From: M3007 sp041741155
GTDB taxonomy: Bacteria; Bacteroidota; Bacteroidia; Chitinophagales; Saprospiraceae
NCBI GenBank assembly: GCA_041741155.1
Contig: JBGSKO010000174.1
Location: forward strand, 1 to 64,000
Direction of reading: 5' to 3'
Length of the DNA stretch: 64,000 bases
Position numbers and translations under genes: made by a program. The notes under the pieces are model-generated. The model was not told the origin of the DNA and ran no database searches. It saw nothing but the letters and a program-made list of their open reading frames with translations. Shown one piece after another: positions 25,579-35,000 of the stretch (position 1 is the first letter of the stretch; each line of letters starts with the position of its first letter).

Positions 25579-27545
25579 AACAGCACTGCAACTTGCGAAA
25601 GAGGTCTATCCTGGTTTTGGCATTTGCCATACAAACCACGGTATTGTGGTCGCAAAGGTTGGATGTTGCCGCTATCCATGCTCTTGCACTACACGCGCAT
25701 GCCATCCACGAGGATTCTGCCGCACGGGCACAGCAGATGTGTTTCGAGATTTTAAAAAAGTCGTCAAAAGCGGGATACCCAAAGGGCCAGGGTGACGCGT
25801 ATAACACCTTGGGTGTAATAGCCCGAAACAACCGAAATTTCCCCCTGAGTTATGACTACCTCCGGCGTTCGCTCCATATCCGCCGTACACTGGGCGACAG
25901 CAATCGCGTGGCAGTTGTTTTTATTAACCTGGGAATAAACTATTTTGAGGAAAGCAAATACGACTCTGCTATTGCGACGGTTTCGTATGCTATCAAAATC
26001 GTCGAATCCCTCCCCAACCCGGAATACGACGTGCTGGGGAGCGAATACCTGCTTTTATCCAATATCTTAGAGGAGTATCTGGAGCCGGATCATGCCTTGA
26101 AATATGCACGAAAAAGCTTAGAGGCTTATCAAAAAACCTATCAGCCGACGTTGATCGGAAAAGCCGCGTATGCCTTGGCCAACAGGTTTCTCGCTTTGGG
26201 GCAACGCGACAGTGCCATATTTTACTACGATCAGGCATATTCCTGTTTTCAGACCTCAGCCCAAGCCCTCGGCTTTTTGCCCGATATTCTGACCAACAAA
26301 GGCATCGCTTACACACAAGCAGGTGATTTTGAGCAAGCTGAACAACACTTTACGGAAGCTGAAAAACTTCTGGCGCAATTTGGTGATCAAGCCGACTGGT
26401 TCCACTTCTACCTGAACAAAGGCCAACTGTTGATCGCGCAAGGCAAGGCGCGCGACGGCCTGGATCTGTTGAAAAAAGTGTTGTCGGAGGACCTGGACAA
26501 ACTGGATTTTCTGGAACAACTCTACCTTTTTGAAGACCTGTCGGATGCCTACGCGCAACAGCAGGTATTCGATACTGCTTACTACTATAGCACAATGGCG
26601 TACGCCGTACGCGACTCTATCTACAATGAGAACAAACGCAAGGAATTCGTCCGGTTTCAGACGGAGCGCTACAAACGGGAAACCGCCCAGCAGGAACTGA
26701 TTGCCCGGCAGGAGGCTTCCAGGGCCTGGCTTTTTCTGCTGCTCTCGGTGCTGCTGTTTTTGCTGGTTTCGATCATTGCCTACGCCTACTTTCATCGGAA
26801 AAAAGCGTTTCGCCTGATTCAGGATCAACAAGAACAACTGCATCGGCAGGAGGTGGACGAACTCATCCAAAACAGCGAACTGCGCTACCTCAGCGCCGGC
26901 CTGGAAGGCCGGGAAACAGAGCGGGAGCAAATCGCCCGCGAACTGCACGACCAACTCGGCAGCACCATCGTCACCTTAGGCTGGCAATACGACGCTATTC
27001 TGGAAAACACTGCGCGCGACTCCGGCAACTATGAAAACCTGCTGAGCCTGAACAACTCCCTGAAGCGCCTGTACCACGATGTCCGGCAACTTGCCCACCA
27101 GTTAGGCTCCGGGGTACTCGAGCGGGTGGGCCTGATCCCGATCCTGAACGAACTGTGCCAAACCATAGAAGCAGGCGACCGCATGGAAGTCGGATTTTCC
27201 CACTTCGGTATGGAAAACCGACTCGGTTTTACCCACGAGGTCAATATCCTGCGCATCATACAAGAACTCATCAGCAATGTGCTCAAATACGCCAAGGCGA
27301 CCCAACTGATGCTCCAGATCAACCGCATAGACGATGCCTTGAACATTATGGTGGAAGACAACGGCATCGGGTTCGACCAAAAGGAAGCCCTGCAGCGCTC
27401 GGGCGCCGGACTAAAAAATATAGAAGCCCGGCTCCGAAGCCTCAACGGCACCATCCAGTTTGAGAACCGGCCGCACGGCGGCACCACCGTTATCATCAAT
27501 ATCCCGATCGCCCAACCCGAGTCCTTTTATGAGCAAGCCCATTAA
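25575..27545 (+). CDS. TPR-containing sensor histidine kinase (HisKA_3 / NarL type)
   Basis: A 656-aa kinase. A signal peptide (RKRSILVLAFAIQTTVLWSQ) exports a sensor of about 330 residues made of tetratricopeptide repeats (GDAYNTLGVIARNNRNFPLSYDYLRRSL and similar). One transmembrane helix follows at about residues 385-405 (AWLFLLLSVLLFLLVSIIAYA). The cytosolic part has the HisKA_3 box RELHDQLGSTIVTLG (His458) and a HATPase domain with N568 in ELISNVLKYAKA and EDNGIGFD. Translation probably begins at TTG 25575: it overlaps the preceding stop (TTGA), has AGAAGGA upstream, puts the signal peptide at the terminus, and the next ATG is 54 codons later. Phosphotransfer to the overlapping response regulator is expected. 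Confidence 0.9.
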   Translation: MKQHCNLRKRSILVLAFAIQTTVLWSQRLDVAAIHALALHAHAIHEDSAARAQQMCFEILKKSSKAGYPKGQGDAYNTLGVIARNNRNFPLSYDYLRRSLHIRRTLGDSNRVAVVFINLGINYFEESKYDSAIATVSYAIKIVESLPNPEYDVLGSEYLLLSNILEEYLEPDHALKYARKSLEAYQKTYQPTLIGKAAYALANRFLALGQRDSAIFYYDQAYSCFQTSAQALGFLPDILTNKGIAYTQAGDFEQAEQHFTEAEKLLAQFGDQADWFHFYLNKGQLLIAQGKARDGLDLLKKVLSEDLDKLDFLEQLYLFEDLSDAYAQQQVFDTAYYYSTMAYAVRDSIYNENKRKEFVRFQTERYKRETAQQELIARQEASRAWLFLLLSVLLFLLVSIIAYAYFHRKKAFRLIQDQQEQLHRQEVDELIQNSELRYLSAGLEGRETEREQIARELHDQLGSTIVTLGWQYDAILENTARDSGNYENLLSLNNSLKRLYHDVRQLAHQLGSGVLERVGLIPILNELCQTIEAGDRMEVGFSHFGMENRLGFTHEVNILRIIQELISNVLKYAKATQLMLQINRIDDALNIMVEDNGIGFDQKEALQRSGAGLKNIEARLRSLNGTIQFENRPHGGTTVIINIPIAQPESFYEQAH

Positions 27546-28218
27546 ATTATTGATCGCCGACGATCACGACATTGTCCTCGACGGGCTCAAATCTATACTA
27601 AACCCCTTTGTCGCAGAAAGCGGCGCCGCACCGGCACATTCTGACGGTCATCCATTTCAGATCATGGGCGTCGCCGACAGTGGCGAGGCGGTATTGGCTC
27701 GGCTTGCCCAACTGCCCGACGTGGACGTGGTGGTACTGGACTATTATATGAGCGGCAAAAACGGCCTTGATACGGCACTGGAAATCAAGGCGAAACACCC
27801 GGCTGTCCGGGTCGTGTTGTTTTCCATGGAGGAATCTGACCTGATCATCACCGAGGCATTTACGCAGAACCTGGACGGCTATGTGACCAAGTCGGAAGGT
27901 CGTCGCCGGCTTATGGATGCGATCAAGCGCATATACAAAGGCGAGCGGGTATTCCCGATGCTGAAACAGGCGAAGGGCGCTACCCAGCCCTGGCAGCCGG
28001 CCAAAACCGCGCTTACGGATACGGAAATCCTGTCGAAACGGGAAAAAGAAGTCGCCTGCCTGATTGTTCATGGCCGCACAACGCAACAGATTGCCGACGC
28101 CCTGAGCATTGCGTTCAACACGGTGGAAGTGCACCGCAACAATATCTACCGAAAATTAGAAATAAACCGTGTGGCAGAGTTGGTTAAATATGCGCTGGAA
28201 AATAATTTATGCGGGTGA
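27529..28218 (+). CDS. NarL/FixJ-family response regulator
   Basis: A 229-aa DNA-binding response regulator. The receiver domain (residues 5-140) has acidic residues D11/D12 in LIADDHD, the phosphoacceptor D71 in VVVLDYYMSG and the conserved Lys in VTKSEG. The C-terminal LuxR helix-turn-helix is LSKREKEVACLIVHGRTTQQIA .. FNTVEVHRNNIYRKLEI. It overlaps the kinase gene by 17 bp, so the two are made together. Identical palindromes stand before the operon (23696) and just after this gene (28221); it probably binds both, which would mean autoregulation plus control of the lipoprotein gene downstream. Confidence 0.93.
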   Translation: MSKPIKLLIADDHDIVLDGLKSILNPFVAESGAAPAHSDGHPFQIMGVADSGEAVLARLAQLPDVDVVVLDYYMSGKNGLDTALEIKAKHPAVRVVLFSMEESDLIITEAFTQNLDGYVTKSEGRRRLMDAIKRIYKGERVFPMLKQAKGATQPWQPAKTALTDTEILSKREKEVACLIVHGRTTQQIADALSIAFNTVEVHRNNIYRKLEINRVAELVKYALENNLCG

Positions 28219-28220
28219 GG

Positions 28221-28236
28221 TAGTGGGTTTCCACTA
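28221..28236. promoter_or_regulatory. Candidate operator TAGTGG-N4-CCACTA, copy 2
   Basis: The same dyad as at 23696-23711 but with a different 4-bp centre (GTTT instead of AATA), beginning 38 bp before a TACATTTG element. It starts 3 bp after the stop codon of the response regulator gene. Conservation of the arms but not of the centre is what a protein-binding dyad would show. Confidence 0.55.
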
Positions 28237-28258
28237 TTGACGGGGGCTGTTCCGGGGG

Positions 28259-28266
28259 TACATTTG
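28259..28266 (+). promoter_or_regulatory. Bacteroidota-type -7 element (TACATTTG)
   Basis: Identical to the element at 23733-23740, including the flanking GG and T. A TTG at 28237-28239 lies 19 bp upstream, the expected -33 spacing. Transcription from here would give the lipoprotein gene a leader of about 275 nt containing the hairpin at 28357-28399. Confidence 0.5.
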
Positions 28267-28356
28267 TACTGCGCCAAGGGCATCTTTCACTTTTCAACTT
28301 TTCAGAAACATGCGCTACCAAACTATTCTGCCGGACGGCGGGGCGGGCGAGGTGTC

Positions 28357-28399
28357 GCACTATTCACCGGGTGACTCGAAGTCACCCGGTGAATGGTGC
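28357..28399. repeat. 20-bp hairpin in the leader of the lipoprotein gene
   Basis: A 15-bp perfect stem (28362-28376 / 28380-28394) with a CGA loop extends outwards by one T-G wobble and four more pairs (GCAC/GTGC). There is no T-run behind it. The remaining part of the 330-bp gap 28219-28548 is C-rich (a run of eight C near 28428) and open in one frame, but the encoded 80 residues span the hairpin and look non-coding. Confidence 0.75.
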
Positions 28400-28548
28400 A
28401 AGCAGCCGCCCGCGGTTACAAACCCGCCCCCCCCTTGGCATAAAAGAAACGAAGTACACACGGAGCAGCCGGAAAATCCGAAAAAGAGTACGGCGGGAAT
28501 GCCGAAAACCGCAAGAGTAGGCATTGAGACAATCAAAATTGTTGCACG

Positions 28549-29370
28549 ATGAAAAAGAGACTGCTTCCCTTCCTTATGGTGATCTTTATGGCCACCTCCT
28601 GCGACGACTGCAAGGATGCCTTTTGTGATGCCGTCGAATTGGCGGATCTCGTCATCCCGCAATTGCTGCACCTGCTGGATTATAATGGCAACCCCATGTA
28701 CTACCCCAACGGTGCGCCTTTGCAAGATGCAAACGAACTGTATTACAATTATCGGACGGGCGAACTATTTACGCACTTGTTCCCCTCCGTGTTTGGGGTT
28801 ATCCCAGGCGATCTGTTGGACATCGGGACGCGTGTTTTTAACAGCTGGATTGATCAGGAATGCAAAAAAGGCACATACGCCCCACAATCGTATACCAGCC
28901 CAGCTCTTAGGTATTCGGGGCCATCGGGCAACGGCTCTGTTCCGTTGCAACCACATGTCACACCCGGTATACCGCAGAACTACCCAACTGGCGGGTTTAC
29001 CTACTCCTCCTTCAATGTAGGAGCACCCGGCTATTACAAAGTGGATTTTGATGCTAACTATGATCGTGGCATTGGAGAACACGGTTTTGCGAACAACCTC
29101 TACAACGGCTCTAACGGCGGCTCTCCCTTTGGCAAAGCCATTGATGCCAGTTTCGTTGTCACGGAAGGCGTGAGCACCGAACCCTGGGTGAGCGAAGCAC
29201 CCACCCGCGTGGTAGCCGAGTGCGAGTTTTTTAAACAATTCGATTCCGGCACATCGGAGGCTACCTACCTCGCTTCCCCACTGGCGCGTTTCATGCAAGA
29301 CCCGAAAAACCTTGCAGCATTTTACCAATTTAAGGTGGAAAACCCGGACAGGCCGTTCATTTTGAAATAA
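28549..29370 (+). CDS. Hypothetical lipoprotein
   Basis: A 273-aa protein with a lipoprotein signal (LLPFLMVIFMATSC, Cys18) followed by CDDCKDAFCD, a Cys-rich start that may form disulfides. The remainder is rich in Tyr, Asn, Gly and Pro (NGNPMYYPNGAP, NLYNGSNGGSPFGK) and matches no family I know. It is probably anchored in the outer membrane. It is followed by a strong terminator (29401-29440) and preceded by the second operator/promoter copy, so it is likely a single-gene target of the adjacent two-component system. Confidence 0.75.
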   Translation: MKKRLLPFLMVIFMATSCDDCKDAFCDAVELADLVIPQLLHLLDYNGNPMYYPNGAPLQDANELYYNYRTGELFTHLFPSVFGVIPGDLLDIGTRVFNSWIDQECKKGTYAPQSYTSPALRYSGPSGNGSVPLQPHVTPGIPQNYPTGGFTYSSFNVGAPGYYKVDFDANYDRGIGEHGFANNLYNGSNGGSPFGKAIDASFVVTEGVSTEPWVSEAPTRVVAECEFFKQFDSGTSEATYLASPLARFMQDPKNLAAFYQFKVENPDRPFILK

Positions 29371-29400
29371 AAATATTCAAACCATTTGAAAACGCCCCAT

Positions 29401-29440
29401 CCCGCCTTGTCCCAAATATTTCGGCAAGGCGGGAGTTTTT
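29401..29440 (+). terminator. Rho-independent terminator
   Basis: A 9-bp stem CCCGCCTTG / CAAGGCGGG with a 15-nt loop is followed by AGTTTTT. It closes the lipoprotein transcript 30 bp after its stop. Confidence 0.88.
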
Positions 29441-29525
29441 ATATGGGCAATCTCTGGTCGGCTCAATTTGAAGCAGTCGGTTATTCGAATGAAAATCTTC
29501 TCCATTTAATAAAAAAATCCTTACT

Positions 29526-30533
29526 ATGAAAAACATCCTCCTCTTGACTGTTTATCTTTTGCTTGCCTCCTGTACCCCGGCCTTTTCACAAAGCATCCTA
29601 ACGCTGGATTTGGCTTCTGCCCCCACCGGCTCGCTCAGCCTCCCGTTACAAACGGGTGACCACACGATTGTCCTGAAAAACATACTGCCGGGAGGGAATT
29701 ACGAGATAAAGGTAGAGGTGGAGGATGTCCTTTTGGAAGCTTTTTCGATGCCTTCCATGGGTGGCAAGGCATCACTCAACGATGCAAGTAACTGCGACAG
29801 CCTCAAATCCATCGTGGAACTCCTCCGCCAACTCGACTCAGAAGCAACTCTGCCCGTTAAAAGAGCAGAACTAACAGCCTTGCTGATACCCGAAAATGAC
29901 TCTTGCCCCCACTATGGAGCAGCCCTCAACATGGACACCACCTTTGATAGCCGGTATGAAATAAAAGGCCTCAAAAAATCACAAATCCTGAAAATAACTG
30001 TGAAGCGCACCAACAAAGCGGGCAAGGAACTCGAATGGGTCAGAATCTACAAAACACCCTCGCGGGGAAAATGGCTGACAACCTACAGTTTCAATTTCAT
30101 CACGCAAGCCGCAAGCAAAGAGCGCCTGTATTTTGCCAAAAACATCGGAATGGATTCCTTTCAAATTACCAGCGAAACCAACCGGAAATGGGTGGACTTT
30201 GTGCCCGGTATCACGTTCACATGGCTGTCGGCGGCAGGATTTGGACGGGATTTTGGAATTGGCGCATCCGGCGGCATCGGTTTCGATTTGGAAAAACCCG
30301 TCGTGTTTGCCGGGGTATCGTTCATCTACAACCAAAACCTAAGCCTCACAATAGGCGCCGCCGCGCATCAGGTAAAAGACCTGCACGGGAAATACAACGA
30401 AGGCGATATTATCCGGGAAATCCTGAGTCCTGACCAGTTGATGATCGAACCTTACCGAGTGAACCCGTTTATTTCTCTATCGCTTCGTTTTGATAAAAAT
30501 CCGTTTGCCATCGGGAAGCCGGCGGGAGAGTAG
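29526..30533 (+). CDS. Hypothetical exported protein, possible outer-membrane barrel
   Basis: A 335-aa protein with a signal peptide (LLTVYLLLASCTPAFSQS); a lipobox-like LASC lies inside it, so lipidation is possible. The middle part contains DASNCDSLKSIVELLRQLDSE, a helical segment. The last 120 residues alternate polar and hydrophobic residues (FGIGASGGIGFDLEKPVVFAGVSFIYNQ .. RVNPFISLSLRF) and end with an aromatic strand, as outer-membrane barrels do. No family was recognised. It lies 155 bp after the lipoprotein and is closed by its own terminator at 30566. Confidence 0.7.
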   Translation: MKNILLLTVYLLLASCTPAFSQSILTLDLASAPTGSLSLPLQTGDHTIVLKNILPGGNYEIKVEVEDVLLEAFSMPSMGGKASLNDASNCDSLKSIVELLRQLDSEATLPVKRAELTALLIPENDSCPHYGAALNMDTTFDSRYEIKGLKKSQILKITVKRTNKAGKELEWVRIYKTPSRGKWLTTYSFNFITQAASKERLYFAKNIGMDSFQITSETNRKWVDFVPGITFTWLSAAGFGRDFGIGASGGIGFDLEKPVVFAGVSFIYNQNLSLTIGAAAHQVKDLHGKYNEGDIIREILSPDQLMIEPYRVNPFISLSLRFDKNPFAIGKPAGE

Positions 30534-30565
30534 GTAAGCCCTGTCGGCGATAAATAAGGCATGTA

Positions 30566-30601
30566 CGCCTCGCTTTTCCCCGGCGAGGCGGTTATTTTTT
30601 T
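30566..30601 (+). terminator. Rho-independent terminator
   Basis: An 8-bp stem CGCCTCGC / GCGAGGCG with a 9-nt loop is followed by GTTATTTTTTT. It marks the end of the transcript from 29526. Confidence 0.85.
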
Positions 30602-30848
30602 AATAACTTTAATTTTTTTTTTCATGTATTAAACCACGACGTATACCTTAGCGCGTCAATTAAAACCTACCCCCAACAAAAGGCTGTAAAGCCACCCCTG
30701 CTCCTCAACCGCTTCACCGATTTTAATCAAGGCTGCTGTATGTTTCCTTGCCCACGTCCCTTCGACGATCACAGTCGTGCGTCCGGAATGGTAGGTCTGT
30801 TTGAAATGTGCGAGCCACCGTCTTTGCACATCATCAACTTTGATTCAA
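30602..30848. other. Intergenic region upstream of the PorP/SprF gene
   Basis: A run of T at about 30609-30620 is followed by about 200 bp without a convincing gene, hairpin or repeat. The region must contain the promoter of the PorP/SprF - PKD cargo unit, but no TAnnTTTG match was found; the nearest is TACCTTAG near 30644. An in-frame TTG at 30801 extends the downstream gene, but without a signal peptide at its terminus. Confidence 0.4.
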
Positions 30849-32042
30849 ATGAATAATGCTACCCTCCCACTTTGTGTGCTTGTTATTTTTTCTTTTCAAA
30901 AACTGGCGGCTCAAGACCCTTACTTTTCCCAGTTTTATGCCAACCGGGTATATCTGAACCCGGCTTATGCGGGGTTTGATCCGGGTACAACGGTGACACT
31001 CAACTATCGAGATCAGTGGTTCGGGTTGCCGGACGGTGATATCCGGACCTTGTCAGACAGTTACCGCACCTATAGCGCTACTGCCGAGGTGCAGATGCCT
31101 TGTTTCCTGCAGTCTGAGGACATGAATCTCGGACTGGCATTGTCCGTTTTTCGGGATGAAGCCGGCGCAGCGCCACTTGTTACGCAAGGTTTTGGTTTAG
31201 CATTCAGCCATGAGCAGGCGCTTATTCGCCGGCCGAGGCGCGGTCGTTTAGAACGCCTCGATTTGCGCATAGGCGCACAAACCAGCCTGATGCAAAAGAG
31301 TTTGAGCGGCGATTATTTTATCTACTCCGACCAATTGGATCCGGTGATTGGCTTGCTCAGCGATCCCTCGATTTTGGGTCTGCGCAGTAAGATTTTTCCT
31401 AATCTGAACGTCGGTGTCATGTTGCGGGGCTACCACAAGGTATCGCGGTATCAAAACACACTATTTACAGTCGGCTTCAACTTCGCGAATGTCAACCAAC
31501 CGAACGAGACCTTGCGTGATGCTGCGGGCACCATCCGGTTACCGCGACGCATGACGTTTCATGCCGGATTTACGCAATTGGTTACGCGATTTCGTGGTAC
31601 TGTAGCGCCCATTTATGTGGCGCCGCAATTTCGGTGGGACCGGCAGGCTGGCTCTAAGTTGAACTTACACACGATAGGTGCATATCTGTTATCTAAAGGA
31701 TACTACACTGGTTTGTTTTTCCAGTACAACTTCCCAAACGAGCCCCCCACTCCTAATACGCCTACTGGCGGTTTCCTTACCCGCAATACAAGTACCCTCA
31801 TCCTCAACGCGGGCATTGACCTGCGCTCGGCCTTCGATACCGGTAAGCCCTGGCGAAAACGCGACTCCGGCATCCTGCTCGGCATCACATACGATCTTAA
31901 CCTAACCGGACTCACGTTCAACAACACCCTCGGTGTGCTGGAGATCAACCTGCGCATGAACTTCGAAAAAGAAGACAAAAAAAGTTGTGGTGAAATTGGA
32001 AAGTTCGAATTGTACAGCGGCAAATGCCCGGTTCGATTCTGA
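30849..32042 (+). CDS. PorP/SprF family type IX secretion membrane protein
   Basis: A 397-aa outer-membrane beta-barrel protein. The family hallmark follows directly after the signal peptide: AQDPYFSQFYANRVYLNPAYAGFD, then VTLNYRDQW. PorP/SprF proteins act with type IX cargo of the type B sorting class; in Flavobacterium, SprF is needed to export or attach SprB. The next gene, 50 bp downstream on the same strand, encodes a 2396-aa type B cargo, which fits a dedicated pair. The start at 30849 (MNNATLPLCVLVIF) gives a proper signal peptide. Confidence 0.92.
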   Translation: MNNATLPLCVLVIFSFQKLAAQDPYFSQFYANRVYLNPAYAGFDPGTTVTLNYRDQWFGLPDGDIRTLSDSYRTYSATAEVQMPCFLQSEDMNLGLALSVFRDEAGAAPLVTQGFGLAFSHEQALIRRPRRGRLERLDLRIGAQTSLMQKSLSGDYFIYSDQLDPVIGLLSDPSILGLRSKIFPNLNVGVMLRGYHKVSRYQNTLFTVGFNFANVNQPNETLRDAAGTIRLPRRMTFHAGFTQLVTRFRGTVAPIYVAPQFRWDRQAGSKLNLHTIGAYLLSKGYYTGLFFQYNFPNEPPTPNTPTGGFLTRNTSTLILNAGIDLRSAFDTGKPWRKRDSGILLGITYDLNLTGLTFNNTLGVLEINLRMNFEKEDKKSCGEIGKFELYSGKCPVRF

Positions 32043-32092
32043 TGTGCACGTTGTCCAAATCCATTCAATCTCCCAATTCAATTTTCCCAAGA

Positions 32093-35000
32093 ATGAAACA
32101 GGTCGTTATTTTTCTTTTGATTGCAGCGGGTGTTGCCCTCCGGGCAGAGGAGGGTGTGGCGCAGGGGTGTAATTCGGATTTTACGTTCGTAGTGTCGGGC
32201 TGCAATGTGGTGTCGTTCACGCCGGATACAGTGAATCCAACCTTTTCCTATCTCTGGGATTTTGGAGATGGCAACACATCAATTCTATCTAATCCAGTAC
32301 ACATTTTTAAGTCACTTGGCGCTGGCACACAAAATTTTACTGTCAAACTGCAGGTAAGCGCTCCGACCTGTGATACGACATCAACTATGCATGTTGTTCA
32401 AGTCAAACAGGTTCCGGATGCACAGATCGGAGATGCATCCGGGAATGATTTTTTAAATTGTAGCGATGACGGAGAGCTCACTATCACTAACGAGTCCTCA
32501 ACCAAATCTACCAACGTAAAATATACTATTATCTGGGGAGACCCCAATTCCATGCCGCCTTCTTCTGACACTTTGATGTCTCCTAATTTTTCAGGAACGC
32601 TGAGTCATCCTTACTCGATTAGAGCACGATATTTTGTAAAAATAATAGTAGAGGGAAGTAATGGATGTGTTAGTTCCGATTCTGTTTCCTATATCTGGAG
32701 TGCAGAACCCAAAGCAGCAGTTGCTTACGCATCCGTCAATCCTATTTGTGTTCCGGATTCAGCCCTCATTGTAATCTCAAACTTTAACAACAATACACCC
32801 AATACGCAGTATTTTGTCCGCATAAACGATGGTTCTCCGGGTTACACATTTAACCACCCGCCTCCTTCCACCTTTCAGTATCCACTTACCACATCCTCGT
32901 GCGATACTACATCAGTGATTAATGGCATTACGTACAACCATGCGTTTCAAGTTTCTGTAACATCAATCACCGGTTGCCCTAACCTGACAGCGACCAATGC
33001 CGATGGGCCGATCAGAACAAGAACCACTCCGGAAGCCGATTTTACTGTGGATCCATTTCCTGTGATTTGCCAAAATGATACTGTAAATGTCAGAAATATG
33101 TCCACATCAGGCCTTTTCTGGAATAGCGCAAGTAATACTTGTTCAAATGCCATGTCGGTTCGCTGGGCTATTTTTCCAAATTCAGGATATACCATAACTG
33201 CCGGTAGTTTAACAGATTCAGTTGGTTTTGACGCTACCTTCCCTCCAGGAAATTATACGATTCGTTTAATTGTTGAAAACAGAGTCAACAGCAACCCCAA
33301 TAATTCCGATCCGGAATGCAGAGCCGACACTTTAATCAAATTCATCTGCATCCTTCCCATTCCCCAAAGCAATTTCAACAAATCTACAGCCGCCGGCTGT
33401 GCGCCGCTTGTTGTCAACCTGACCAACACTTCCAACACATTAGGCTCCTGCGCCCCGGCTACCTATGAGTGGTCGGCAGCATTTGTCAGTTCCGATTGCG
33501 GCAATATGGGCGATGTCCAAATTATCAGCAGCACCGACACCCTTTTGCGCGTCCGGTTCAATCTCCCCGGCAAATATTACGTGCGCCTGAAAGTGACCAA
33601 CCAATGCGGCATGAGCGAAAAATTGGACAGCGTCACCATCGCCGGATCGCCTACCTCGGAAATCCCCGACATTGACAATTTTTGTGGTAGCGGTAATATT
33701 GACCCCTTCATTGAAAGCACCAACAACTGCAATGGCGACACGACTACTTTTTCATGGACCCTCACGCGGCTCCCGAGTACTGTCGTTTGGACATCCATTT
33801 TGCAAGACCCACCCGAGGTTCCGGTCAATCTACCCGGCACGTATGTGCTTACGTTGGTGAGTAGCGCGTGTAGCAGTACATCGGTAACCAAAACCTTTCA
33901 AGTCTTTCCACTCCCCCCCGTCCCACTCATCAGCGCCAATACCCCCTGCCCTGGCGACTCCCTGATTTTTACTAACCTGAACGCCGCCGGACTGACCTGC
34001 GCCTGGACCGGACCCAACGGATTTACGTCCACCGACTGCGACCCGGTTATTTTTCCGGCTGCGCCCGAAAATGCCGGACAATACTGCTTGACCGTAACCA
34101 ACTCTTTTGTTTGTACATCCAGCGCCTGTATTACAGTGAACGTACTCAACCGCCCATCGGTGAATGCCCAGCCGAGCACCGACAGTATTTGCCTGGGGCA
34201 ATCGGCAACATTTACCGTTACCGGCGCCACGACGTACACCTGGAGGCCACTTTTCTCAGGGCCGTCGTTTATGATTCCGGCAAACGGCATCGGGCCTTCC
34301 ATTACCGTGACGCCGACAACCATTGGCACTTATCTGTACGAGGTAACCGGCAGGAGCGGCCAAAATTGTGTCAACTGGGACACCGTAACCGTCGTTGTGC
34401 TCCCACTGCCGGTGGTGAGCGCCGGCAACCCGCAAACCGTATGCGTCAACGAGAGCAGGCAACTGAACGGGACGCCCTCCACCGGTGGCATGGGTTCCTG
34501 GACTGGGCCTGCAAACGTCATCAACAGTTCGGGATTGGTAAACCCCAACCTGAACGCCCCGCCCGGTACACACCAGGTGACTTACCATTTCCGGGACAAC
34601 AATGGTTGTGAAAACAGCAGCACGGTTTCCGTTTGCATCCTGCCGCTGCCTGCCGCAACTTTTGCCATCGATACCACCTTCGGTTGCGACTCCCTGTCGG
34701 TGCAAACCACCAATGCGTCCAACGCTACTAATTGCGTCTCGCCGAGCTACAACTGGGCGGTTTCCTATGATGACGCACCCTGCCAGACCGGCAACGGCGT
34801 CTGGAACTTCACCGTCGGAAACGCCTCCTCGCAGCAGCCGGGGTTCAAATTCACCAAACCGGGCACCTACACCATTCAGTTGACGGTCACGAACCAGTGC
34901 GGCTCCTCCACGGCTACCCGAGTGGTGACGGTGGCCGAAAAACCACGGACTACTCTTGATTCAATCCCGGATTTCTGTAGCGTTGGCAAAATTTCGCCGA

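Noticed and set aside
28310..28552. An 80-codon open frame between the response regulator and the lipoprotein
   Set aside because: It reads straight through the 20-bp hairpin and a C-run, has no family match and lies in the predicted leader.
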